Below, piece by piece: positions 1 through 6,724 of a DNA stretch of 22,362 nucleotides. This stretch comes from Deltaproteobacteria bacterium. Its GTDB lineage: Bacteria; UBA10199; SPLOWO2-01-44-7. The stretch lies in NCBI GenBank assembly GCA_030688705.1, contig JAUYJH010000141.1:1-22362 (forward strand), written 5' to 3'. Position 1 is the first letter of the stretch. Every line of letters starts with the position of its first letter. The translations under genes were made by a program, and so were the position numbers. A model generated the notes under the pieces. The model searched no databases, was not told the origin of the DNA, and saw only the letters and a program-made list of their open reading frames with translations.

Positions 1-35
1 TTGTTTAGAATTTAGGATTTCGTGCTTAGAATTTT
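1..35. repeat. Five-unit heptad array (TTGTTTA/GAATTTA type)
   Basis: Five consecutive 7-bp units starting TTGTTTA, GAATTTA, GGATTTC. They match the right arm of the elements at 600-737 and 21728-21862, so a left arm probably lies beyond the window edge. The array is read in frame as the last visible residues of ActE (KHEILNSKQ). Confidence 0.8.
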
Positions 36-741
36 CCTTTTTTATCTCTTTTCTTCCTTTCTTATAAGCCTCTACATCTTCTACCGTTGGGTTCTGTGCC
101 AATTGCAAAACACGGATATAATGTATCGTCGCCCATCTTGCCTGCGGCGTAATCTGCGAAGCGTACGACGGCATGAGATTTTGCCCCATTGTGATCACGT
201 GGAAAATGCGCCCGTCGCTCCAATCGCGAATTTTTTCCGACTGCAAAGAGGGGGGTTTTGGAAACGGCGGCACCACCGACCCATCGCCCAAACCTTTGGC
301 CCCGTGGCAGACCCCGCAATGGGCATTGAAGGTTTTTTCCCCCGCCAACACAACCTCTTTTGTCCGAGGGAGAGGGTTTTGCAAAGCCCGTCCGGCCCCG
401 TCCGGATCCTCTTTATAATGATACGGTTCATAACCCCTCGGTATTGTCCCTTCCGGGGGGACTAACATCCCGCGATGATGCGGCAGATTCGCCTCGTATT
501 TTTGCGACTTGACCGCCGGAGAATCAGCCATATCGGGCATGTATTCCCATGCGGTTTTGTTGCCACCGACGCAACCTTGTAGGATCAACATAAGAAACAA
601 AAATACTAAATTCGAATATCTAAATCCTAAACAAACCCTAAATCCCAATTTTTTAAATCTCAAACGTGTTCGTTTGAAATTTGAGTTTTGAAACATTGAA
701 ATTTGTTTAGAATTTAGTATTTCGTATTTCGAATTTTTCAT
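1..741 (-). CDS. actE: Alternative complex III subunit ActE, monohaem cytochrome c lipoprotein (partial, runs off left edge)
   Basis: This open frame is a class I c-type cytochrome. It shows one haem site CGVCHGAKGLGDG, a later candidate axial Met in MGQNLMPSYA, and the typical C-terminal helix with YIRVLQLAQNP. Its place after actA-D makes it the ActE subunit, which passes electrons from the complex toward an oxidase. A lipobox LILQGC puts the mature N-terminal Cys at codon 51 counted from 741. I chose ATG 741 because it overlaps the actD stop (TAATG). In-frame ATGs at 696 and 591 are alternatives, but from 591 only six residues precede the Cys, too short for a signal peptide. Codons between 741 and about 600 are entirely an inverted heptad element, which therefore encodes the basic n-region. 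The reading frame is still open at position 1, where it passes through another heptad array. The function is secure, the start is uncertain. Confidence 0.88.
   Translation of the reverse strand, partial: MKNSKYEILNSKQISMFQNSNFKRTRLRFKKLGFRVCLGFRYSNLVFLFLMLILQGCVGGNKTAWEYMPDMADSPAVKSQKYEANLPHHRGMLVPPEGTIPRGYEPYHYKEDPDGAGRALQNPLPRTKEVVLAGEKTFNAHCGVCHGAKGLGDGSVVPPFPKPPSLQSEKIRDWSDGRIFHVITMGQNLMPSYASQITPQARWATIHYIRVLQLAQNPTVEDVEAYKKGRKEIKKENSKHEILNSKQ
600..737. repeat. 138-bp inverted element with a five-heptad array at each end
   Basis: The left arm (600-634) has five heptads of type TAAATTC/TAAATCC. The right arm (703-737) has five heptads of type GAATTTA/GTATTTC in inverted orientation. The centre carries its own dyad, CAAACG-tgtt-CGTTTG. 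The element has no stop codon in the actE frame and is 46 codons long. A second copy lies at 21728-21862, and its right arm alone is seen at 1-35. Confidence 0.85.
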
Positions 742-1295
742 TAGCCTATCATCCTCACTTCCACCGCCCCTGCTTTTTCCATCAAAGCCTTCACATCGTT
801 CTCCTGAAATCCCTCTTCTTTGGCCGGCACATACAGGGCAAAAAGATTGTCGGTTATCTTTTCGTCCAAAACGGGCGCGTGAAAATTGGGGAGGCGGCAG
901 AACATAAACATGGCCGCCACGGTTGCCAGCCCCCCCAGCAAAATGGTGCATTCAAAACCGATCGGCACAAAAGCCGGAAACGAATTGAACGGCTTGCCGC
1001 CCACGTTGATCGGCCACGCCATCGCCGAGGTAAAAATTTCAAGACCGAACCCGCCAAAACAACCGGCCAACCCCAAAACAAGCGTCACCCAGGGAAGCGC
1101 GGAGCGCTTCTGTCCCAAAATGGCGTCGAGCCCGTGAATAGGAAAAGGGGTATAGGCATCGCAATGTTTAAAGTTGCGTGTCTGCGTCTCCTTCGCCGCC
1201 TTCAGCAAATGATACGGGTCTTTAAATAATCCGACGATGCCTAAGAGCCTATGATGTTTTTGTCCATGGTCCATGGTCCATTGTCCTCGGTCCAT
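741..1295 (-). CDS. actD: Alternative complex III subunit ActD (DUF3341-type membrane protein)
   Basis: This 184-residue protein matches ActD. It has the conserved N-terminal block DAYTPFPIHGLD followed by two membrane helices (about residues 68-90 and 108-132, the second being FECTILLGGLATVAAMF), then a soluble tail. ActD is a small membrane subunit of the quinol-oxidising alternative complex III. The start ATG overlaps the actC stop (ATGA), and its own stop overlaps the actE start, so translation is probably coupled. The first thirteen residues, MDRGQWTMDHGQK, are encoded by a heptad array and have no resemblance to a normal ActD N-terminus. The family match begins near HHRLLGIVGLFKDP. Confidence 0.9.
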   Translation of the reverse strand: MDRGQWTMDHGQKHHRLLGIVGLFKDPYHLLKAAKETQTRNFKHCDAYTPFPIHGLDAILGQKRSALPWVTLVLGLAGCFGGFGLEIFTSAMAWPINVGGKPFNSFPAFVPIGFECTILLGGLATVAAMFMFCRLPNFHAPVLDEKITDNLFALYVPAKEEGFQENDVKALMEKAGAVEVRMIG

Positions 1296-1296
1296 C
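1262..1296. repeat. Five-unit heptad array (GTCCATG type)
   Basis: Five abutting 7-bp units (GTCCATG twice, then GTCCATT, GTCCTCG, GTCCATC). The array contains the actD start codon and overlaps the second base of the actC stop, so it forms the gene junction. Confidence 0.92.
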
Positions 1297-2671
1297 AGAA
1301 TACAAATTCCTCCGTCTCCGGTGTTTTTCTGCCGACATGCATTGTCGATTTTACTTCCGACATCGCGATGGTCGGGAAAAAACGGCAGAATAATAAAAAG
1401 AAGGTGAAGAAAAACCCAAAACTAAACAGGGTGTAACCCCAATCGACCCATCTTGGAATATACATATCCCAGCTGGCCGGCAAAAAATCGCGGTGCAGCG
1501 AGGTGACAATGATCGTAAAACGCTCGAACCACATTCCGATATTGATGATCAGCGAGATGACAAACATCACCGGAATCGATCTGCGAAAACGCCGGAACCA
1601 AAACAACTGCGGCGCAACCACGTTGCAGGTGATCATGGTCCAATAGGCCCAGGCATAAGGCCCCAGCGCCCTGTTTTTGAAGGTGAACATTTCGTAAATG
1701 TTGCCGCTGTACCACGCGGTAAAAAATTCAGAACCGTAGGCATAACCGACCATCAAACCGGTGGCCAGAATGATCTTGTTCATGTTTTCCAGATGGACCA
1801 TCGTAATGTAGTCTTCCAGCTGGAAGACCTTTCTGATGATCACCAAAAGTGTCACCACCATCGCGAAGCCGGAAAAAATGGCTCCGGCGACGAAGTAAGG
1901 GGGGAAAATGGTCGTGTGCCACCCGGGGAGAACCGACGTGGCAAAATCAAAGCTGACGATCGAATGCACCGACAAGACGAGCGGCGTGGAAAGCCCCGCC
2001 AAAATCAGATAGGCGATCTCATAATGGTTCCAATGGCTCTGCTTACCCTGCCAACCGAGGGCCAAAAGGCCGTAAACAAATTTGCGAATCTTGTTTTTGG
2101 CACGGTCCCGAATCGAGGCAAAATCGGGGACAAGCCCCAAATACCAAAAGACGAGCGAAATGGTGAAATAGGTGGAGACGGCAAAAACATCCCACAACAA
2201 CGGAGAACGAAAATTAACCCACAAAGAACCCCGCGTATTGGGGTACGGCATCAGCCAGAAGAAAAGCCAGTTGCGCCCCAGATGGATGATGGGAAAAAGA
2301 CCCGCCGTCATTACGGCAAAGATGGTCATCGCTTCCGCGGAACGGTTAATGGAGGTCCGCCATTTTTGGCGGAACAAAAATAAAATGGCCGAGATCAGAG
2401 TGCCGGCGTGGCCGATACCGATCCAGAAAACAAAGTTGGTGATGTCTATCCCCCAACCGACCGGATTGTTCAACCCCCAAACCCCCATGCCGGTTCTCAA
2501 CTGATAAATAAAAAGCCCCAGGCCAAAAAGGGTTAAGGCCACTGAAATGGAAAAAACCACAAACCAGGATTTGGAAGGCCATCTCTCCATCGGTTTGCAG
2601 ACGTCCGTGTTGACATCGGCCAATGTCTTTTTTGGACTTAATAAGGGTTCTTGTTCCATATCATATGTCAT
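1295..2671 (-). CDS. actC: Alternative complex III subunit ActC (NrfD/PsrC-like quinol-binding membrane protein)
   Basis: This is a 458-residue polytopic membrane protein of the NrfD/PsrC family with about ten hydrophobic helices. Recognisable stretches are NPVGWGIDITNFVFWIGIGH and, later, the HSIVSFDFATSVLPGWHTTI and EFFTAWYSGN blocks typical of ActC. In the complex it is expected to hold the quinol site and to receive electrons through ActB. It ends at the overlap with actD. ATG 2671 lies in the end of a palindromic repeat; an in-frame ATG at 2659 (MEQEPLLSPKKT) is outside the repeat and fits ActC proteins at least as well, so it may be the true start. Confidence 0.94.
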   Translation of the reverse strand: MTYDMEQEPLLSPKKTLADVNTDVCKPMERWPSKSWFVVFSISVALTLFGLGLFIYQLRTGMGVWGLNNPVGWGIDITNFVFWIGIGHAGTLISAILFLFRQKWRTSINRSAEAMTIFAVMTAGLFPIIHLGRNWLFFWLMPYPNTRGSLWVNFRSPLLWDVFAVSTYFTISLVFWYLGLVPDFASIRDRAKNKIRKFVYGLLALGWQGKQSHWNHYEIAYLILAGLSTPLVLSVHSIVSFDFATSVLPGWHTTIFPPYFVAGAIFSGFAMVVTLLVIIRKVFQLEDYITMVHLENMNKIILATGLMVGYAYGSEFFTAWYSGNIYEMFTFKNRALGPYAWAYWTMITCNVVAPQLFWFRRFRRSIPVMFVISLIINIGMWFERFTIIVTSLHRDFLPASWDMYIPRWVDWGYTLFSFGFFFTFFLLFCRFFPTIAMSEVKSTMHVGRKTPETEEFVF

Positions 2672-2720
2672 TCTGAGCGCAGCGAAAAATCCCGGGATCC
2701 TTCACTTCGTTCAGGATGAC
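2667..2720. repeat. Palindromic repeat (GTCATTCTGAGC...GGATGAC family)
   Basis: A 54-bp imperfect palindrome begins GTCATTCTGAGCG and ends TTCAGGATGAC, with a central CCCGGGATCC. A second, longer copy lies at 5703-5808. It fills the actB-actC junction, contains the actB stop codon (2711-2713) and overlaps the annotated ATG of actC. Confidence 0.9.
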
Positions 2721-5707
2721 CCACCATTTCTCACCTTCGTTAAATAAGTAATGCTCGGCACCGTGTTCAGCTCGGCCAGGACATGATAGCCGCGGTCACT
2801 TTTGGCCGCCCTGGCCACTTGGGATTCGGGATCATTCAAATTGCCAAAGACAATCGCCTCTGCCGGGCAGATCTGCTGGCAGGCGGTCTTGATTGCACCA
2901 TCGGCCACCTTGATGTCAAAATCTTTCGCGTTGTTTTTGGCCTCTTGAACGCGTTGATGGCAGAAAGTGCATTTTTCCATAACCCCCTTTTCGCGCACCG
3001 TCACATCGGGGTTGAAAACCATCGAGAGGGGGGTCGGGGTGTTGCGCAAATATTCAAACCAGTTGAAACGCCGCACTTTGTAGGGGCAGTTGTTGGCGCA
3101 ATACCTTGTCCCCACACAGCGGTTATAAACCTGTACGTTCAAACCTTCATCATCATGGACGGTGGCCAAAACCGGGCAAACGGTTTCGCACGGGGCATTT
3201 TCACAATGCTGGCAAAGCATCGGCTGGTGGGAAACCTTCGGGTTGTTTTCATCTTCCGAATAATAACGGTCGATCCGGATCCAGTGCATCTCGCGCCCCT
3301 GTGCGATTCGTTTTGCCCCCACCACCGGAATATTGTTCTCGGACTGGCAGGCGACCATGCAGGCCGAACAGCCGGTGCAAGAGTTCAAATCGATCGCCAT
3401 CCCCCAGCGATACCCTTCATATTTATGTTTGGACCACATGGAGGGGAGATGGGTCGGATTTTCGTTCCCCGCTTTGGGATCTTTTTTATATTCCGCCAGA
3501 GTGGTTTCTTGGATGATGGGGCGTCCGTGCATATGGTCATGAATCTGGGTTTTGGCCAGCTTGATCCACTCCCCCGTCGGTTTGATTTCCACTTCTTGAA
3601 TAAAAGAGACGTTTTTGGAGAGAAATTGAAAAGCATTAACCCCAATTCCGTTCCCCACTTTGCCTGCTTTGGTTCTTCCGAATCCGAGTGGGATGGAAAC
3701 AACTTGTGCAGGTTGGCCCGGTTGAAGATGCACCACCAATTCTGCTTCAAAATCTTTTGTTTTGACCGACACCACATCCCCGTCTTTCACTTTCAATTCT
3801 TTTGCCTTCGCGGGAGCCACATTGATCCAATTGTTCCAGGTAATTTTGGTCACCGGATCGGGGAGTTCCTTAAGCCAGCTGTTATTGCCGGAGCGGCCGT
3901 CATAGGCGGGGATGGTGGGATAGGTGACTAACTTCAATCCTTCCGAAGTACCTGGTACCTGGTACCTGGTACCTAGTAATGCTTCTATTCTAAAGGGGCG
4001 AGGGGCGTGGCCGTTGGTATTGCGCAAATCGACAACACCGCTCCGCAAGGCCGATTCCCAAAAAAGTTCAAACGGAGCCAAGGCGCCGCTTCTTGCATAA
4101 ACATTTTCCTGCCAATATTTTTTTAAATAATCATGCCACGTCTGCTTTTGGTCCATGGTCCTTGGTCCATGGTCCTTGGTCCATTCAAGAAGCGTGTCCT
4201 GAAACGCCCGTGTATCATAAAGCGGACGAATCGTCGGCTGAAAAAGACTGTGCAGACCCTTTAAAGGTTCGGCATCTCCCCACGATTCCAGATAATGATT
4301 ATCGGGCAAAATCCAGTGGGCCAGCGCTGCCGTTTCATCTTCGCGATCGGCAAAATTAATCACCACCGGCACTTTTTGGATCGCCTCTTCAAATTGAAAA
4401 TTTTTGGGCAAAACATAAGCCGGATTGGTTTTATAAACGATCAGCAGATCGACCTGTGCCTTTGCCATTTCATCGATCAGGTTGAAAAGCTCTGCGTAAG
4501 AGCCGCTCGTCTGCAAGGAAGGGCTGTTTTGCGCATCAATCGTGGTGCCGTCGTTTCCCAAAATGGAATTGATATAATTAGTAACAACCTGCAGAGCAAA
4601 ACCGTTTGGGCCTTTACTGGAATAGCCGCCCCCCAAAACAAGGCTTTCTCCCCGATGCTGCCGAAGCTCTTGAGCCACCTGCTTGATGATTTTGGGATCA
4701 ACACCGGTGTCAGCGGCGCTGACTTTGTGCGGACTTTCGTTTCCCGCCAATTCATGCGCCAGAGCCAATGCGATTTTGAGTTCGTCGCCCGCTTTGACCG
4801 GCACGCGCAAGTCGGCATTGCTTCCTGTAAGAGAGGCGATCGATTCAAAGCAGACAAATCGCGACATCGCCCCATTTTTTAGTTTCCGATTTTTTGCAAA
4901 ACGGTTCGTAAATTCCACCGGCGAAAGCCAGGTATCCAAAAATTCGGCCCCGAAAGAGACAATCACCTTGGCCTTGTCTATATTATAATGAGGAATGACG
5001 GGGGTGCCATAGCTGGCCTCTTGCGCCTTGGAAACTTCTTCCAGAGAAAGGGGCTCAAAAACAACCTGTTTTGCATTTTCATAACGGCCCAAAAATTCCT
5101 GAATCAACCGGCGTGTGGCTGGAGAAGTAATGTGGCCGGTCAAAAAACGGATATTCCCTTTTTTGGATTGGATATCCTTCAAAATAGTTTGCAGCGTTTT
5201 GTCGGCATCACTCCAATCGGTCTTAACCCGTGCCCCCTCCTTCTTTTGCATGGGCCCCTGAATGCGATCGGGGTCATACAGATTTAAAATAGAGGCCTGA
5301 CCTCTGGCGCACAAAGCGCCGCGGTTCAGCGGATGATCATTATTCCCCTCCAGTTTGATCGGGCGACCCTCTCTTGTTTTCACCAAAAGCCCGCAAGCGG
5401 CCGGGCACTCGCCGCAGGTGGAGGCGTACCAGTTGGGGATGCCGATGGTGATCTCTTCCGGTTTGTTGAGATAGGGAACTATTTTTTCAACCGGCCTGCG
5501 GGTGCAGGCGGCGGCCGAAGCCATGACAACAGAGGCCCCCATGAGACGCAAAAATTCGCGGCGCGAGACACCACTTTTTTCATCGGCGTCAATATCGACC
5601 TCGAGCTCCTCGGGCGTCCGCAAAAATTCTTTGCGAGCTTGAGCCTCAAACTCGGGGTTCTTTGCCAATTCTTCCAGACTTTTCCAATATGTTTTCATCT
5701 TTGTCAT
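2711..5707 (-). CDS. actB: Alternative complex III subunit ActB (Tat-exported molybdopterin-oxidoreductase-like and FeS ferredoxin fusion)
   Basis: This 998-residue protein has the ActB layout. A twin-arginine motif SRREFLRLMG lies at 48-57 after a 45-residue leader typical of this Tat-variant family. Next is a molybdopterin-oxidoreductase-like domain with CGECPAACG, then a C-terminal ferredoxin domain from about 770 with cysteine sets CTGCSACMVAC, CQHCENAPCETVC, CVGTRYCANNC and CTFC/CQQIC. In characterised complexes the first domain carries no molybdenum, and the ferredoxin part relays electrons between ActC and the haems. ATG 5707 lies in a repeat; ATG 5698 (MKTYWKSLEEL) is the likelier start. 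Two heptad arrays are read inside the gene (residues about 508-519 and 577-586), and the last residues and stop come from the palindromic repeat. Confidence 0.95.
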   Translation of the reverse strand: MTKMKTYWKSLEELAKNPEFEAQARKEFLRTPEELEVDIDADEKSGVSRREFLRLMGASVVMASAAACTRRPVEKIVPYLNKPEEITIGIPNWYASTCGECPAACGLLVKTREGRPIKLEGNNDHPLNRGALCARGQASILNLYDPDRIQGPMQKKEGARVKTDWSDADKTLQTILKDIQSKKGNIRFLTGHITSPATRRLIQEFLGRYENAKQVVFEPLSLEEVSKAQEASYGTPVIPHYNIDKAKVIVSFGAEFLDTWLSPVEFTNRFAKNRKLKNGAMSRFVCFESIASLTGSNADLRVPVKAGDELKIALALAHELAGNESPHKVSAADTGVDPKIIKQVAQELRQHRGESLVLGGGYSSKGPNGFALQVVTNYINSILGNDGTTIDAQNSPSLQTSGSYAELFNLIDEMAKAQVDLLIVYKTNPAYVLPKNFQFEEAIQKVPVVINFADREDETAALAHWILPDNHYLESWGDAEPLKGLHSLFQPTIRPLYDTRAFQDTLLEWTKDHGPRTMDQKQTWHDYLKKYWQENVYARSGALAPFELFWESALRSGVVDLRNTNGHAPRPFRIEALLGTRYQVPGTSEGLKLVTYPTIPAYDGRSGNNSWLKELPDPVTKITWNNWINVAPAKAKELKVKDGDVVSVKTKDFEAELVVHLQPGQPAQVVSIPLGFGRTKAGKVGNGIGVNAFQFLSKNVSFIQEVEIKPTGEWIKLAKTQIHDHMHGRPIIQETTLAEYKKDPKAGNENPTHLPSMWSKHKYEGYRWGMAIDLNSCTGCSACMVACQSENNIPVVGAKRIAQGREMHWIRIDRYYSEDENNPKVSHQPMLCQHCENAPCETVCPVLATVHDDEGLNVQVYNRCVGTRYCANNCPYKVRRFNWFEYLRNTPTPLSMVFNPDVTVREKGVMEKCTFCHQRVQEAKNNAKDFDIKVADGAIKTACQQICPAEAIVFGNLNDPESQVARAAKSDRGYHVLAELNTVPSITYLTKVRNGGSS
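3950..3977. repeat. Four-unit heptad array (ACCTGGT type) inside actB
   Basis: Four abutting 7-bp units (ACCTGGT three times, then ACCTAGT). They are translated in ActB as the segment LLGTRYQVPGT. It is the only recognisable heptad array here with fewer than five clear units. Confidence 0.9.
4151..4185. repeat. Five-unit heptad array (GTCCATG/GTCCTTG) inside actB
   Basis: Five abutting 7-bp units alternate GTCCATG and GTCCTTG, ending GTCCATT. They are read in ActB as WTKDHGPRTMDQ. The same DHGP/TMDQ peptide signature appears in the kinase and PBP1A of this window. Confidence 0.94.
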
Positions 5708-5808
5708 TCTGAACCCTTCGCGCTTGTCATTCTGAGCGTAGCGAAGAATCCCGGCTCAGGGTAAACTCCGTGAAGAATCCCGGGATCCTTCGCTTCGCTC
5801 AGGATGAC
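5703..5808. repeat. Compound palindromic repeat between actA and actB
   Basis: A short partial copy (5703-5712) is followed by a longer copy (5726-5808) of the GTCATTCTGAGC...GGATGAC palindrome also seen at 2667-2720. The longer copy contains an extra internal stretch with a duplicated GAAGAATCCCGG. The annotated ActB start ATG at 5707 falls inside the partial copy. Confidence 0.85.
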
Positions 5809-5829
5809 TGCTGGCTAAGCCAGCAGTCA
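5805..5829. repeat. Perfect 12-bp-arm palindrome at the end of actA
   Basis: The arms TGACTGCTGGCT and AGCCAGCAGTCA are separated by one A. It contains the actA stop codon (5827-5829) and abuts the compound repeat. No U-tract follows on the minus strand, so it is not a classical terminator. Confidence 0.8.
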
Positions 5830-6363
5830 GTTATGACACGCGTTACATTCAATCGATGCTTCCTTTTTTCTATGACAATCAATGCAAAAGCCCATAGTCA
5901 AATTGATCTCTTGTGTGATGACCGGCATCGACCTCACATCGCCATGGCATTCCTTGCAGTCAATCCCTTTGGCAATATGGCGCCGATGGTTGAAATAGAC
6001 AAAATCGGGCATATCATGAACACGGACCCATTCAAACGACTCCCCCTTGGCAATCAGGTCTTTCATCTTCTGGATATGCGGGCTGTCGGCCTTGACCAGC
6101 GAATGGCAGTTCATACAGGTCTGCATGCTGGGAACCGAAGCGACCCGCGATTTGTCGGTGCCGGTATGGCAATACTGGCAGTCGATCTTCAGATCACCCG
6201 CGTGCAGCTTGTGGCTGAAGGGGATCGGCTGCGTTGGCGCGTAACCGGCGTTGTTCCCGATGTTCCAGAGAAACCAGACCACTAAAACGGGAATTGAAAA
6301 CAAAACCCCCAACACGGTGATCGTAAACCAACGGCTCAATTTGAATTTGTAAAAAAGATTCAT
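5827..6363 (-). CDS. actA: Alternative complex III subunit ActA, pentahaem cytochrome c
   Basis: This 178-residue protein has an N-terminal membrane anchor (about residues 12-34) and five CxxCH haem-binding motifs: CQYCH at 62, CMNCH at 83, CKECH at 136, CIDCH at 160 and CNACH at 173. Anchor plus five haems is the signature of ActA, the periplasmic cytochrome of alternative complex III, encoded first in the act operon. The last haem motif is followed by only one residue before the stop, which lies in a perfect palindrome, so the C-terminus may have been trimmed by repeat insertion. About 120 bp of palindromic repeat separate it from actB, and it probably shares a transcript with actB-E. Confidence 0.95.
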   Translation of the reverse strand: MNLFYKFKLSRWFTITVLGVLFSIPVLVVWFLWNIGNNAGYAPTQPIPFSHKLHAGDLKIDCQYCHTGTDKSRVASVPSMQTCMNCHSLVKADSPHIQKMKDLIAKGESFEWVRVHDMPDFVYFNHRRHIAKGIDCKECHGDVRSMPVITQEINLTMGFCIDCHRKKEASIECNACHN

Positions 6364-6440
6364 CGCAAATTTAAGAGCGAGGCTTTATAGCGAAGGAGAT
6401 GCTAAAGTAAAGAGCATTTCACGAAGTGTGCACAATTCAC

Positions 6441-6485
6441 AAAACCTAAGGACTATGAACAAAGGACTTATGGTCCACGGTCCCA
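6441..6485. repeat. Degenerate heptad array at the end of the tatA-like gene
   Basis: GGACTAT, GAACAAA and GGACTTA-like units run into inverted units GTCCACG and GTCCCAA. The spacing is near seven but the units are more diverged than elsewhere. It encodes the last residues (WDRGP) and stop of the TatA-like protein. Confidence 0.55.
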
Positions 6486-6620
6486 ATATTTTTTCAAATC
6501 GGCCTTCAGCCGATAGATCGTCCTTCCCCATTCTCTGGCCGCTTGGGGGAGTTTTTTGGGACCAAAGAAAACCAGGGCCAAACCCAAGATAAAAAGAATT
6601 TCTGTAAAGCCGATGTTCAT
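6468..6620 (-). CDS. tatA: TatA/TatB-family twin-arginine translocase protein, short C-terminus
   Basis: This 50-residue protein starts MNIGFTEILFILGLALVFFG. It has a short N-terminal membrane helix, the family hinge FGPKKLPQAAREWG and an amphipathic helix. This is the TatA/E/B fold that forms the twin-arginine export pore. It sits directly upstream of the act operon, whose ActB carries a Tat signal, so supply of export capacity is a sensible role. ATG 6620 is chosen because the family homology begins there; an upstream in-frame start at 6668 would add residues encoded only by AT-rich repeat. It is shorter than usual TatA (about 60-90 residues), and its last residues WDRGP and stop are in a heptad-like repeat, suggesting truncation. 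Confidence 0.82.
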   Translation of the reverse strand: MNIGFTEILFILGLALVFFGPKKLPQAAREWGRTIYRLKADLKKYWDRGP

Positions 6621-6640
6621 AAGATTCAAATCCCAGTATC

Positions 6641-6675
6641 CAAACAAATTCCAAATTCCAAGCACCAAATTTCAA
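6641..6675. repeat. Five-unit heptad array (ATTCCAA type) between tatA and the kinase gene
   Basis: Five abutting 7-bp units: CAAACAA, ATTCCAA twice, GCACCAA and ATTTCAA. It occupies the divergent intergenic region (6621-6724) where promoters for both directions would be expected. I see no strong sigma70 boxes there. Confidence 0.8.
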
Positions 6676-6724
6676 ACAGGGTTCTTTATTGATTTTGTCG
6701 GGTTAATTCATTAGCTTCTGGGAA

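Noticed and set aside
1493..2383. Long plus-strand open frame (296 codons) opposite actC
   Set aside because: It is the antisense of a clearly conserved membrane protein gene, is rich in Arg, Gly, His and Asp without any motif, and has no ribosome site. The same applies to 2783-3931 opposite actB.
6621..6724. Promoters for the divergent tatA and kinase genes
   Set aside because: The interval is mostly an AT-rich heptad array, and no pair of boxes at acceptable spacing stood out enough to report.
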